Positions 1 to 5,629 of a DNA stretch of 5,629 bases are shown one piece after another; position 1 is the first letter of the stretch, and each line of letters opens with the position of its first letter. The translations under genes and the position numbers were made by a program. Source of the stretch: Chloroflexota bacterium (GTDB lineage: Bacteria; Chloroflexota; Limnocylindria; QHBO01); the NCBI GenBank assembly GCA_013697395.1, contig JACCWY010000490.1, forward strand, positions 1 to 5,629, given 5' to 3'. The notes under the pieces were generated by a model. That model searched no databases. It was not told where the DNA came from and was given only the letters and a program-made list of their open reading frames with translations.

Positions 1-12
1 TCGTTCGACACC

Positions 13-43
13 GAGGCGCGCCGGACCCCCGGCGCGCCTCTTT
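13..43 (+). terminator. Probable intrinsic terminator of an upstream gene
   Basis: A perfect 12-bp inverted repeat (arms 13-24 and 29-40, GAGGCGCGCCGG and its complement) closes on a 4-base ACCC loop and is followed by TTT. Read on the plus strand this is a rho-independent terminator with a short T tail. On the minus strand there is no T run after the stem, so the plus direction is favoured. The gene it would serve lies before the window. No coding end can be recognised in bases 1-12. Confidence 0.7.
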
Positions 44-58
44 CGCGTCCGCGCTGGC

Positions 59-72
59 TAGAATGAGCGCAC
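59..72 (+). promoter_or_regulatory. Putative -10 box giving a nearly leaderless glk-operon transcript
   Basis: TAGAAT at 59-64 matches the TATAAT -10 consensus at five of six positions. A start site about seven bases further on falls near base 71, only two bases before the GTG start at 73, so the mRNA would be leaderless or nearly so. This fits the lack of a Shine-Dalgarno motif before that GTG. There is no good TTGACA-like -35 box at the expected distance, where the terminator arm lies. The call rests on the -10 match and its position. Confidence 0.45.
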
Positions 73-1122
73 GTGGACGAGCTCGCCGAACGGCCGGTCC
101 TGGCGGTCGACCTCGGAGGCACCCAGATCCGCGCGGCGCTGATCACCCCCGACCTGGCGGTTCACGCGCGACGTGCCGTTCCGACCCGCGACGAGGATGG
201 GGTCGAGGCCGTCGTCGCCAGGATCTGCACGGTGGCCGCCGAGGTCCGGGCCGGCGCGCTGGCGGCCGGGCTACCGCCACCGATCGGGATCGGCATCTCG
301 GCGCCCGGACCGCTCGACCCGTGGCGCGGCATCGTCCTGTCGTCTCCCAACCTGGCGGGGTGGCGTGACGTCCCGCTCGCCGCGAGCGTGAGCGCCGCCC
401 TCGACCTTCCGGCATTCCTCGAGCGGGATGCGAACGTCGCCGTCCTGGCGGAATGGCGCACAGGCGCCGCTCGCGGGGCGGGGACCGTCGTCTACATCAC
501 CGTCTCCACCGGCATCGGCGGCGGCGCCATCGTGGACGGACGTCCTCTCCTGGGTCCCGATGGAACGGCCGGCGAGATGGGCCACATCACCGTCGATCTC
601 GACGGGCCGGTCTGCGGCTGCGGCGGCATGGGCCACGTCGAGGCGATCGCCTCTGGCACCGCATTGGCGCGCGATGCCCGCGCGCTCATCGACGCCGGCG
701 CCGCCCCGCAGCTCCGTGCACTGGCCGCGGGTGGTGCGGAAGTCGACGCCGAGCTCCTTGCGCGCGCCGCGGATGCCGGCGACACCGCCGCGGCAATGCT
801 GCTCGCGCGGGCGTGGACCGCCGTCGGCGCCATGTGCGCCTCGCTCGTGAACGCTCTCAACCCCGACGTCATCGTCATCGGTGGCGGCATCGCCCGGCAC
901 CGGCCACGCCTGCTCGAGATCGCCCGCGAGGAGATCCGGCGGCGCGCCTTCGCGGTACCGGCATCGCGCGTGCGAGTGGTGCCGGCGTCACTGGGCGATG
1001 ACGTCTCCCTGGTCGGTGCGCTGCCGATCGTCAATGCACGCATCGGCGACCCGGCCTTCGCTGGCCGGTCGCACCGGCCGCAGGTGGCGGCAACCGCAAC
1101 GCAAGGAGCTTCCCGTCCGTGA
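73..1122 (+). CDS. glk: ROK-family sugar kinase, probable glucokinase
   Basis: A 349-residue cytoplasmic ROK kinase, predicted to phosphorylate glucose with ATP to glucose 6-phosphate. The N-terminal phosphate-binding loop DLGGTQIR is at residues 13-20. RDANVAVLAEW (118-128) carries the likely catalytic Asp119. STGIGGGAI (145-153) is the second ATP-binding glycine loop. The ROK zinc site is formed by His171 (GEMGH), Cys181 and Cys183. The usual third Cys is replaced by His188 (CGCGGMGHVE), which could still bind zinc. IVIGGGIA (267-274) is the C-terminal nucleotide-site motif. The last 25 or so residues look like a loose tail. The GTG start at 73 is chosen because it sits just before the conserved domain and just after the -10 box; there is no clear ribosome binding site. 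It is the first gene of the glycolytic operon and its stop overlaps the gap start. Glucose specificity is inferred from context: another ROK activity, such as a fructose, mannose or amino-sugar kinase, is possible. Confidence 0.88.
   Translation: MDELAERPVLAVDLGGTQIRAALITPDLAVHARRAVPTRDEDGVEAVVARICTVAAEVRAGALAAGLPPPIGIGISAPGPLDPWRGIVLSSPNLAGWRDVPLAASVSAALDLPAFLERDANVAVLAEWRTGAARGAGTVVYITVSTGIGGGAIVDGRPLLGPDGTAGEMGHITVDLDGPVCGCGGMGHVEAIASGTALARDARALIDAGAAPQLRALAAGGAEVDAELLARAADAGDTAAAMLLARAWTAVGAMCASLVNALNPDVIVIGGGIARHRPRLLEIAREEIRRRAFAVPASRVRVVPASLGDDVSLVGALPIVNARIGDPAFAGRSHRPQVAATATQGASRP
1103..1108 (+). promoter_or_regulatory. Ribosome binding site of gap
   Basis: AAGGAG lies 10 bases before the GTG at 1119, inside the last codons of glk. 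It is the clearest Shine-Dalgarno match in the operon. It supports the GTG start, although the start codon overlaps the glk stop. Confidence 0.75.
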
Positions 1123-2129
1123 GCACCAGAATCGGCATCAACGGCTTCGGCCGCATCGGCCGCCAGACCCTCAAGGCCATGCTCGAGCGCCATCCAGACG
1201 CGCTTGAGGTCGTGGCGGTCAATGACCTGGCCGACGACGAGACGAACGCCCACCTGTTCAAATACGACTCGACCTACGGCCGCTACGCGGGCGAGGTGCG
1301 CGCCGGCGAGAACGAGATCGTCGTCGACGGTCATCGCATCCGCTCCTTCAGCGAGCGTGACCCGGCGGCACTGCCCTGGGGCGACCTGGGGGTCGACATC
1401 GTGATCGAGTCGACCGGCATCTTCACGGATGCGACGAAGGCCGCAGCCCATCGCGAGGCCGGCGCCACCAAGGTCATCATCTCGGCCCCCGCCAGGAACG
1501 AGGACATCACCCTCGTGCTCGGGGTGAACGAAGACCGCTACGACTCGGCGCAGCACCACATCGTGAGCAACGCCAGCTGCACGACGAACGGCCTGGCGCT
1601 GCCGGCCAAGGTCGTGTTCGACACGTTCGGCATCGAGCGCGGGCTGATGACGACCGTGCACAGCTACACGAATGACCAGAACGTGCTCGACGTGTTCCAC
1701 AAGGACCTGCGCCGCGCTCGCAGCGCCGGCCAGAACATCATCCCCACCACGACCGGTGCCGCCAAGGCGGTTGCCCTCGTCATCCCCGAGCTGAAGGGCA
1801 GGTTCGACGGCTTCGCGCTCCGTGTGCCGACCCCGACGGTCAGCGTCATCGACTTCGTGGCAGTCACCTCCCGCCCGGTCACGGCCGAGGCCGCCAACGA
1901 GGCGCTCAAGGCCGCAGCGGACGGACCGATGAAAGGGCTGCTCGGCTACACCGAGGAGGAGCTCGTGTCGATGGACTTCAAGGGCGACGAGCGGTCCTCC
2001 ATCGTCGACGCGGCCTCGACCATGGTGAGCGGCGACAACCTGCTCAAGGTGATCGCCTGGTACGACAACGAGTGGGGCTACTCCTGCCGAGTCGCGGACC
2101 TCGCCAGCTTCATGGCCGAGCGGCTCTAG
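1119..2129 (+). CDS. gap: Type I glyceraldehyde-3-phosphate dehydrogenase
   Basis: This 336-residue protein has the normal length and full architecture of a phosphorylating GAPDH, which converts glyceraldehyde 3-phosphate, phosphate and NAD(P)+ to 1,3-bisphosphoglycerate in the cytoplasm. The Rossmann motif GINGFGRIGR is at residues 6-15. Asp36-Leu37 matches the Asp32-Leu33 pair that favours NAD in the Bacillus enzyme. The active-site signature SNASCTTN (150-157) has catalytic Cys154, with partner His181 in TTVHSYT. IIPTTTGAAKAV and RVPTPTVSV follow. YDNEWGYS (315-322) carries the nicotinamide-contact Asn317. One oddity is Val192-Phe193 before HKDLRRAR, where NAD enzymes usually have Leu-Pro and NADP-using ones other small residues, so cofactor choice is uncertain. 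The GTG start overlaps the glk stop by four bases (GTGA), suggesting translational coupling. The product of this enzyme is the substrate of the next gene, pgk. Confidence 0.97.
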   Translation: MSTRIGINGFGRIGRQTLKAMLERHPDALEVVAVNDLADDETNAHLFKYDSTYGRYAGEVRAGENEIVVDGHRIRSFSERDPAALPWGDLGVDIVIESTGIFTDATKAAAHREAGATKVIISAPARNEDITLVLGVNEDRYDSAQHHIVSNASCTTNGLALPAKVVFDTFGIERGLMTTVHSYTNDQNVLDVFHKDLRRARSAGQNIIPTTTGAAKAVALVIPELKGRFDGFALRVPTPTVSVIDFVAVTSRPVTAEAANEALKAAADGPMKGLLGYTEEELVSMDFKGDERSSIVDAASTMVSGDNLLKVIAWYDNEWGYSCRVADLASFMAERL

Positions 2130-2138
2130 GCGCCGTCG

Positions 2139-3362
2139 ATGGACGCCCAGACGGTCCGCGACGTCGACGTCGAGGGCCGGCGCGTGTTCGTGCGCGCCGA
2201 CCTCAACGTGCCGATCGAGGACGGCCGCATCACCGACGACTCGCGTATCCGCGCCAGCCTGCCGACGATCGTGTACCTCCTCGAGCGTGGCGCCACGGTC
2301 ATCCTGGCCAGCCACCTGGGGCGGCCGAAGGGCAAGGTCAATGACGCGCTCCGCCTCAAGCCGATCGCGGACCGGCTCAGCCAGCTGCTCGGTCGACCGG
2401 TGCGCATGACGGGCGACGCGCTCGGGCCCGGGGTGCAGGTCGCCGTCGACAAGCTGCGGGCCGGGGACCTGCTCCTGCTCGAGAACCTGCGCTTCCACGC
2501 CGCCGAGGAGGCCAACGACGATGAGTTCGCACGGTCTCTTGCCGGCCTGGCCGACCTGTACGTGAACGATGCTTTCGGCGCCGCGCACCGGGCCCATGCC
2601 AGCACCGAGGGCATCACCCACCACCTGCCAGCAGTGGCCGGCCTGCTGATGGAGCGCGAGGTCGACGCCCTGTCGAAGCTCCTGCGCCGTCCACCGCGGC
2701 CGTTCCACGCGCTGCTCGGCGGCGCCAAGATCTCGGGCAAGCTCGAGGTCGTCGAGGCGCTCCTGTCGCGCTGCCAGGCGGTGCTGCTCGGCGGCGGAAT
2801 GGCGAACACATTCCTTGCCGCCCGGGGCCTGGAGCTCGGCAAGAGCCTCGTCGAGGAGGACCAGGCCGCCAACGTCGAGCGCATCGTTGCCGAGGCGAGG
2901 CGCAAGCGGGTCCGCCTCATGCTGCCGAATGACGCGGTCGTGGCCCCGCAGATCCACCGACGGGCGCGGACGCAGGTCGTGGCGGTGACTGCGGTTCCGA
3001 GGGACCAGATGATCGTCGACATCGGTCCGGCGACGCGCAAGGCGTACGCCGAGCACCTGGGAAAGGCGAAGACGATCTTCTGGAACGGGCCGATGGGGGT
3101 CTTCGAGGTGCCGCAGTTCGCCGAGGGCACCAATGCCATGGCGAGGACGCTCGCCAGGAGGTCGTCCCACGGGGTCGTCACGATCGTCGGCGGCGGTGAC
3201 TCCGTTGCCGCAGTCGAGAGGCTCGGGCTCGCCGCCAAGATGACCCACGTCAGCACCGGCGGCGGGGCGTCGCTCGAGTTTCTGGAGGGCAAGACCCTGC
3301 CCGGCGTCGCCGCGCTCCTGCCGGCGGATACCGAGATCAGCGACCCCGCGGAGGACGCATGA
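2139..3362 (+). CDS. pgk: Phosphoglycerate kinase
   Basis: A 407-residue phosphoglycerate kinase, close to the family's usual length, that moves the acyl phosphate of 1,3-bisphosphoglycerate to ADP, giving ATP and 3-phosphoglycerate. The N-terminal substrate domain shows RVFVRADLNVP (15-25), DDSRI with Arg36, SHLGRPKG (58-65), ENLRFH with Arg118, and NDAFGAAHRAHAST (143-156). The C-terminal nucleotide domain shows GGAKISGK (194-201), with Lys197 and Lys201 at the phosphate-transfer site, then FWNGPMGVFE (314-323) and GGGDS (351-355). All substrate-binding basic residues that I can identify are present. The ATG lies nine bases after the gap stop and has no good Shine-Dalgarno motif, so it probably depends on ribosomes finishing gap. 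Its own stop overlaps the eno start (ATGA). No triosephosphate isomerase fusion or neighbouring gene is present. Confidence 0.97.
   Translation: MDAQTVRDVDVEGRRVFVRADLNVPIEDGRITDDSRIRASLPTIVYLLERGATVILASHLGRPKGKVNDALRLKPIADRLSQLLGRPVRMTGDALGPGVQVAVDKLRAGDLLLLENLRFHAAEEANDDEFARSLAGLADLYVNDAFGAAHRAHASTEGITHHLPAVAGLLMEREVDALSKLLRRPPRPFHALLGGAKISGKLEVVEALLSRCQAVLLGGGMANTFLAARGLELGKSLVEEDQAANVERIVAEARRKRVRLMLPNDAVVAPQIHRRARTQVVAVTAVPRDQMIVDIGPATRKAYAEHLGKAKTIFWNGPMGVFEVPQFAEGTNAMARTLARRSSHGVVTIVGGGDSVAAVERLGLAAKMTHVSTGGGASLEFLEGKTLPGVAALLPADTEISDPAEDA
3350..3354 (+). promoter_or_regulatory. Ribosome binding site of eno
   Basis: GGAGG ends four bases before the ATG at 3359, within the final codons of pgk. 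The spacing is short but usable. With the ATGA stop-start overlap it supports coupled translation of pgk and eno. Confidence 0.55.
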
Positions 3363-4648
3363 CCACGCTCATCGAGGACATCATCGGCCGCGAGATCCTC
3401 GACTCGCGAGGCAATCCGACCGTGGAGGTCGAGGTCTTCCTGGAGGACGGCGCGGTCGGGTCCGCCATGGTGCCGTCGGGCGCGTCCACAGGAGCCCACG
3501 AGGCGGTGGAGCTACGAGACGGCGACGCTGCCCGGTACGGCGGCAAGGGCGTGCTGACGGCGGTCCGCCACGTCAACGAGACGATCCGGCCGGAGCTGAT
3601 CGGGGTCGACGCGGCCGACCAGGTGAGCGTGGACCGGCTGCTCATCGAGCTGGACGGAACGGAGAACAAGTCGAAGCTGGGCGCGAACGCGCTGCTCGGC
3701 GTCAGCCTCGCCGTGGCCCACGCCGCGGCCGACGCCGTGGGCCTGCAGCTCTACCGCTATCTCGGCGGCGTGGGGGCCAGGACCCTTCCGGTGCCCCTCG
3801 TCAACATCCTGAACGGCGGCAAGCATGCCGTCGACTCGACCGACTTCCAGGAGTTCATGATCGCGCCGCTCGGCGCGCCGACCTTCCGGGAGGGCCTGCG
3901 CTGGGCGGCGGAGACCTTCCACGCCCTGGGTGCGCTCCTGCACGACGAGGGGCTGGTCACGACGGTCGGTGACGAGGGGGGATACGCGCCGAGCCTCGGC
4001 AGCAACGAGGACGCCATCGCCGCCGTGCTGACGGCGATCGAGCGTGCCGGCTATGCACCCGGCGAGCAGATCGCGATCGCGCTGGACCCGGCCACCACGG
4101 AGCTGTACGGGGATGGCCGATACACGCTGGCGCGAGAGGGTCGTACGCTCACCGGCGGCGAGCTGATCGACTTCTGGGCCGACTGGGCCGAGCGCTACCC
4201 GATCGTGAGCCTCGAGGACGGCCTGGCCGAGGACGACTGGGAGGGCTGGTCGGCGCTCACGGTTCGCCTCGGCGACCGCGTCCAGCTGGTCGGCGACGAT
4301 CTGCTCGTCACGAACACCCGCCGGCTGGAGCGCGCGATCCGAGAGCGGGCCGCCAACAGCATCCTCATCAAGCTGAACCAGATCGGCACGCTGACCGAGA
4401 CCATCGAGGCGGTCGAGATGGCTCAGCGCGCGGGGTGGACCGCGGTCATCAGCCACCGGTCCGGCGAGACCGAGGACACGACGATCGCGGACCTCGTCGT
4501 GGCGCTCAACACCGGCCAGATCAAGACCGGGTCGGTCAGCAGGTCGGAGCGGATCGCGAAGTACAACCGCCTGCTCCGGATCGAGGAGGAGCTCGGCGAT
4601 GCGGCCGTGTATGCGGGGTCCGATGCCTTCGGGGCCGTCCGTGGCTGA
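3359..4648 (+). CDS. eno: Enolase (phosphopyruvate hydratase)
   Basis: A 429-residue, full-length bacterial enolase, converting 2-phosphoglycerate to phosphoenolpyruvate with magnesium. The N-terminal domain begins IIGREILDSRGNPTVEVEV. SGASTG (40-45) supplies the mobile-loop Ser43. His156 and Glu165 (QEFM) and Glu206 (GDEGG) match the active-site residues of known enolases. The metal ligands are Asp243 (ALDP), Glu286 (SLEDG) and Asp313 (VGDD). Catalytic Lys338 sits in the signature ILIKLNQIGT. SHRSGET (365-371) and Lys389 (IKTG) complete the site. One oddity is that the loop after His156 reads HAVD, where bacterial enolases nearly always have HADN or HAGN. The ATG overlaps the pgk stop (ATGA), and the 3' end overlaps the start of the cupin remnant. 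Phosphoglycerate mutase, the enzyme between PGK and enolase, is not in the cluster. Confidence 0.97.
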   Translation: MTTLIEDIIGREILDSRGNPTVEVEVFLEDGAVGSAMVPSGASTGAHEAVELRDGDAARYGGKGVLTAVRHVNETIRPELIGVDAADQVSVDRLLIELDGTENKSKLGANALLGVSLAVAHAAADAVGLQLYRYLGGVGARTLPVPLVNILNGGKHAVDSTDFQEFMIAPLGAPTFREGLRWAAETFHALGALLHDEGLVTTVGDEGGYAPSLGSNEDAIAAVLTAIERAGYAPGEQIAIALDPATTELYGDGRYTLAREGRTLTGGELIDFWADWAERYPIVSLEDGLAEDDWEGWSALTVRLGDRVQLVGDDLLVTNTRRLERAIRERAANSILIKLNQIGTLTETIEAVEMAQRAGWTAVISHRSGETEDTTIADLVVALNTGQIKTGSVSRSERIAKYNRLLRIEEELGDAAVYAGSDAFGAVRG

Positions 4649-4971
4649 TGCATTCCGCCTGCAGGACCAGGTGGCGCGGCTGAGCGCGGAGCGGCACGAC
4701 TTTGCCGAGTTCTTCCGCTCGCCGGCCGGCACGCTGAGCCTGACGGTCGCGCGCTGGCCCGCGGGATCCATCGACGAGCAGCAGCCCCACACCGAGGACG
4801 GCGTCCGGGCATGGCACGCTGACGATCGATGGCGAAGTCGTCCAGGTCGGCCCGGGCTCGATCGCGTTCGTGGCCGCCGGCGTCGAGCATCGGTTCGGCG
4901 AGATCGGCCAGGATCTCGAGGTGCTCGTCTTCTGGTCGCCGGCTCGGCACGCCAACGCGCCCGGCAGATGA
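4641..4971 (+). pseudogene. Small single-domain cupin protein, frame-disrupted
   Basis: Two adjacent frames together encode one small cupin. From GTG 4641, 53 codons give ADAFRLQDQVARLSAERHDF at the N-terminus and end at QQPHTED, the start of cupin motif 1. The rest resumes at 4804 in the next frame as SGHGTLTIDGE, then VGPGSIAFVAAGVEHRF (motif 2, with its His) and EVLVFWSPA, ending at TGA 4969-4971. Related small cupins read HTED-EVYxVx-SGRGTL. Here only four bases lie between the Asp codon and the Ser codon, where about 18 are expected. Roughly 14 bases, including the motif 1 metal-ligand Glu, therefore seem deleted. The unbroken first frame runs on to 4988 as Arg-rich nonsense. ATGs at 4599, 4611 and 4623 are alternative starts; 4599 has an AGGAGG nine bases upstream but overlaps eno by 50 bases. 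Function is unknown; it was probably the last gene of the operon. An assembly error is the main alternative. Confidence 0.72.
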
Positions 4972-5011
4972 GCCACCGATGCCGATGATCCGCCACCGAT
5001 GTCGATGATCC
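4972..5011. repeat. 20-bp tandem duplication
   Basis: The unit GCCACCGATGCCGATGATCC (4972-4991) is followed directly by GCCACCGATGTCGATGATCC (4992-5011), with one mismatch (C4982 versus T5002). It begins on the base after the cupin stop codon and takes up over half of the 72-base gap between the convergent cupin and rpsT genes. It looks like a slippage or duplication product. It is not an inverted repeat and gives no clear terminator. Confidence 0.9.
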
Positions 5012-5043
5012 ATCGTGCGGCGACCGAATCGGACGACGGCCGG

Positions 5044-5574
5044 TCAGCCCTCGTCGGGCGGCGCGTCCTCCGACTTGGCGCGGCGACGAGCGGCTGCCGA
5101 CTCGCGACTGGCGCGGGTGACGGCCACCTTGGCCTTGCCGGCGGCGGTGCGGGGCCGGTCGGTCGCCTTGCCGGCGGCGGCCTTCGACGCCTTGGCGGCG
5201 GCCACCTTCTTGCGCTGAGCGGTCTTGCTGGCGGTGGTGCGCTGCTTCGCCGCGGCCGGGGTCGCGGCCTCGGCTTCGTCGAGCAGATGCGCCGCGTTCA
5301 CCTTGGTCATGAGCCGGCTCTTGCGTCGAGCGGCGTTGTTCGGGTGGAGAATGCCCTTCTCGGCGGCTTTGTCGAGCGCGCTGATCGCCGCGGCGACGGC
5401 CTCGGGACCGTCGCCGGTCGACCGGCCGAGAGCGATGTCGGAAGCCTGCAGGACGAGCGTCTTCGCCTCGCTCCGCGTTCGTCGGTTCACGGCGCGCCGG
5501 CGGAGAGCCTGTCGCACGCGCTTCAGGGCGGAGGGCGTGCGCGCGCCCTTCCAGGTTCGAGCCGTTCTTGCCAC
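5044..5574 (-). CDS. rpsT: 30S ribosomal protein S20 with long basic C-terminal tail
   Basis: S20 is a primary binding protein of 16S rRNA in the small subunit. The S20 core is seen in SALKRVRQALRRRAVNRR near the N-terminus and the signature LDKAAEKGILHPNNAARRKS about 65-86 residues in, followed by RLMTKVN. Usual S20 proteins are about 87 residues and end near this point; this one is 176. The extra 80 or so residues are Ala/Lys/Arg-rich and low in complexity (motifs KAAAGKA, RTAAGKA), ending in an acidic EDAPPDEG. The tail resembles histone H1-like or other disordered nucleic-acid-binding tails. I chose GTG at 5574 because GAGGA lies five bases upstream. An ATG at 5586 in the same frame, adding MRTH, has no Shine-Dalgarno motif but cannot be excluded. 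With either start there are about ten residues more than usual before the core. The gene is convergent with the glycolytic operon and is probably transcribed from its own promoter beyond 5586. Confidence 0.93.
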   Translation of the reverse strand: MARTARTWKGARTPSALKRVRQALRRRAVNRRTRSEAKTLVLQASDIALGRSTGDGPEAVAAAISALDKAAEKGILHPNNAARRKSRLMTKVNAAHLLDEAEAATPAAAKQRTTASKTAQRKKVAAAKASKAAAGKATDRPRTAAGKAKVAVTRASRESAAARRRAKSEDAPPDEG

Positions 5575-5579
5575 GTGGG

Positions 5580-5584
5580 TCCTC
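5580..5584 (-). promoter_or_regulatory. Ribosome binding site that decides the rpsT start
   Basis: On the minus strand GAGGA (5584 down to 5580) sits five bases before the GTG at 5574. The sequence before the alternative ATG at 5586 is pyrimidine-rich (CTCCCCCTG), with no Shine-Dalgarno match. This favours the GTG. Confidence 0.5.
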
Positions 5585-5607
5585 ATCAGGGGGAGATTGC
5601 ACAGGGA

Positions 5608-5629
5608 CGCGCGCCTGGATGGGCGCGCG
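5608..5629. other. GC-rich hairpin upstream of rpsT, cut by the window edge
   Basis: Arms CGCGCGCC (5608-5615) and GGCGCGCG (5622-5629) form a perfect 8-bp stem around a 6-base loop and may extend past the window. On the minus strand it ends 22 bases before the rpsT ATG and 34 before the GTG. It is therefore either the terminator of a gene further upstream (no T tail is seen on that strand), a terminator of a plus-strand gene cut by the edge, or an rpsT leader structure. I cannot choose between these. Confidence 0.5.

Noticed and set aside
63..368. An ATG-started frame overlapping the beginning of glk
   Set aside because: It is Arg/Gly-rich with no motif, while the GTG frame at 73 gives a complete ROK kinase.
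492..3248. A 918-codon open frame on the minus strand across glk, gap and pgk
   Set aside because: It lies antisense to three genes with full family motifs. Long stop-free antisense frames are expected at this GC content, and its product shows no recognisable domain.
4599..4988. An uninterrupted 129-residue plus-strand protein after eno
   Set aside because: Only its middle part matches a cupin. After HTED the frame turns to Arg-rich nonsense while the true cupin continuation is in the next frame, so it is better described as a disrupted gene.
5003..5015. Small hairpin CGATG-ATC-CATCG as a terminator
   Set aside because: The stem is only 5 bp with a 3-base loop and no T run on either strand.
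5133..5180. Repeated CCTTGCCGGCGGCGG (5133-5147 and 5166-5180)
   Set aside because: It is explained by repeated Ala-Ala-Gly-Lys codons in the low-complexity S20 tail and is not an independent DNA repeat.
5596..5601. TGCAAT on the minus strand as an rpsT -10 box
   Set aside because: It matches only four of six consensus positions, with no -35 partner, so it is too weak to annotate.
3512..5602. A 696-codon open frame on the minus strand across eno, the cupin and rpsT
   Set aside because: It is antisense to eno and overlaps rpsT in a different frame. Its product is Arg/Gly/Asp-rich low-complexity sequence typical of a shadow frame.

Overview
The window is a high-GC bacterial chromosome segment with GTG as well as ATG starts, tightly packed genes and very long stop-free antisense frames, as expected at this GC. 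A leaderless-looking promoter, the glycolytic gene cluster and the style of the S20 protein would fit a high-GC lineage such as Chloroflexota or Actinomycetota. I cannot place it more exactly from the sequence alone, and this placement is inference.

Layout. Bases 1-72 hold a strong GC-rich hairpin with a short T tail, probably the terminator of a gene lying before the window. A -10-like box (TAGAAT) follows, only 8 bases before the first start codon. Bases 73-4648 carry four same-strand glycolytic genes: a ROK-family sugar kinase (probable glucokinase), gap (glyceraldehyde-3-phosphate dehydrogenase), pgk (phosphoglycerate kinase) and eno (enolase). The junctions are a 4-base GTGA overlap, a 9-base gap and a 4-base ATGA overlap, so this is almost certainly one translationally coupled operon. 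Together they would phosphorylate glucose and run three steps of lower glycolysis. Triosephosphate isomerase and phosphoglycerate mutase are not in the cluster.

After eno, at 4641-4971, lies a small cupin gene overlapping the end of eno. Its two halves are in different frames. About 14 bases appear to be missing exactly where the conserved E-V-Y strand of cupin motif 1 should be, so it is probably a pseudogene or an assembly artefact. Directly after its stop is an almost perfect 20-bp tandem duplication. The operon then converges on a minus-strand rpsT (ribosomal protein S20), with no clear terminator between them. The S20 protein is about twice the usual length because of an Ala/Lys/Arg-rich C-terminal tail. 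The right edge holds another perfect GC-rich hairpin upstream of rpsT.

I saw no tRNA, rRNA, CRISPR array, insertion sequence or phage gene. I found no convincing undescribed system. The points most worth a second look are the broken cupin, the S20 tail, unusual cofactor-pocket residues in GAPDH, and a changed active-site loop in enolase.
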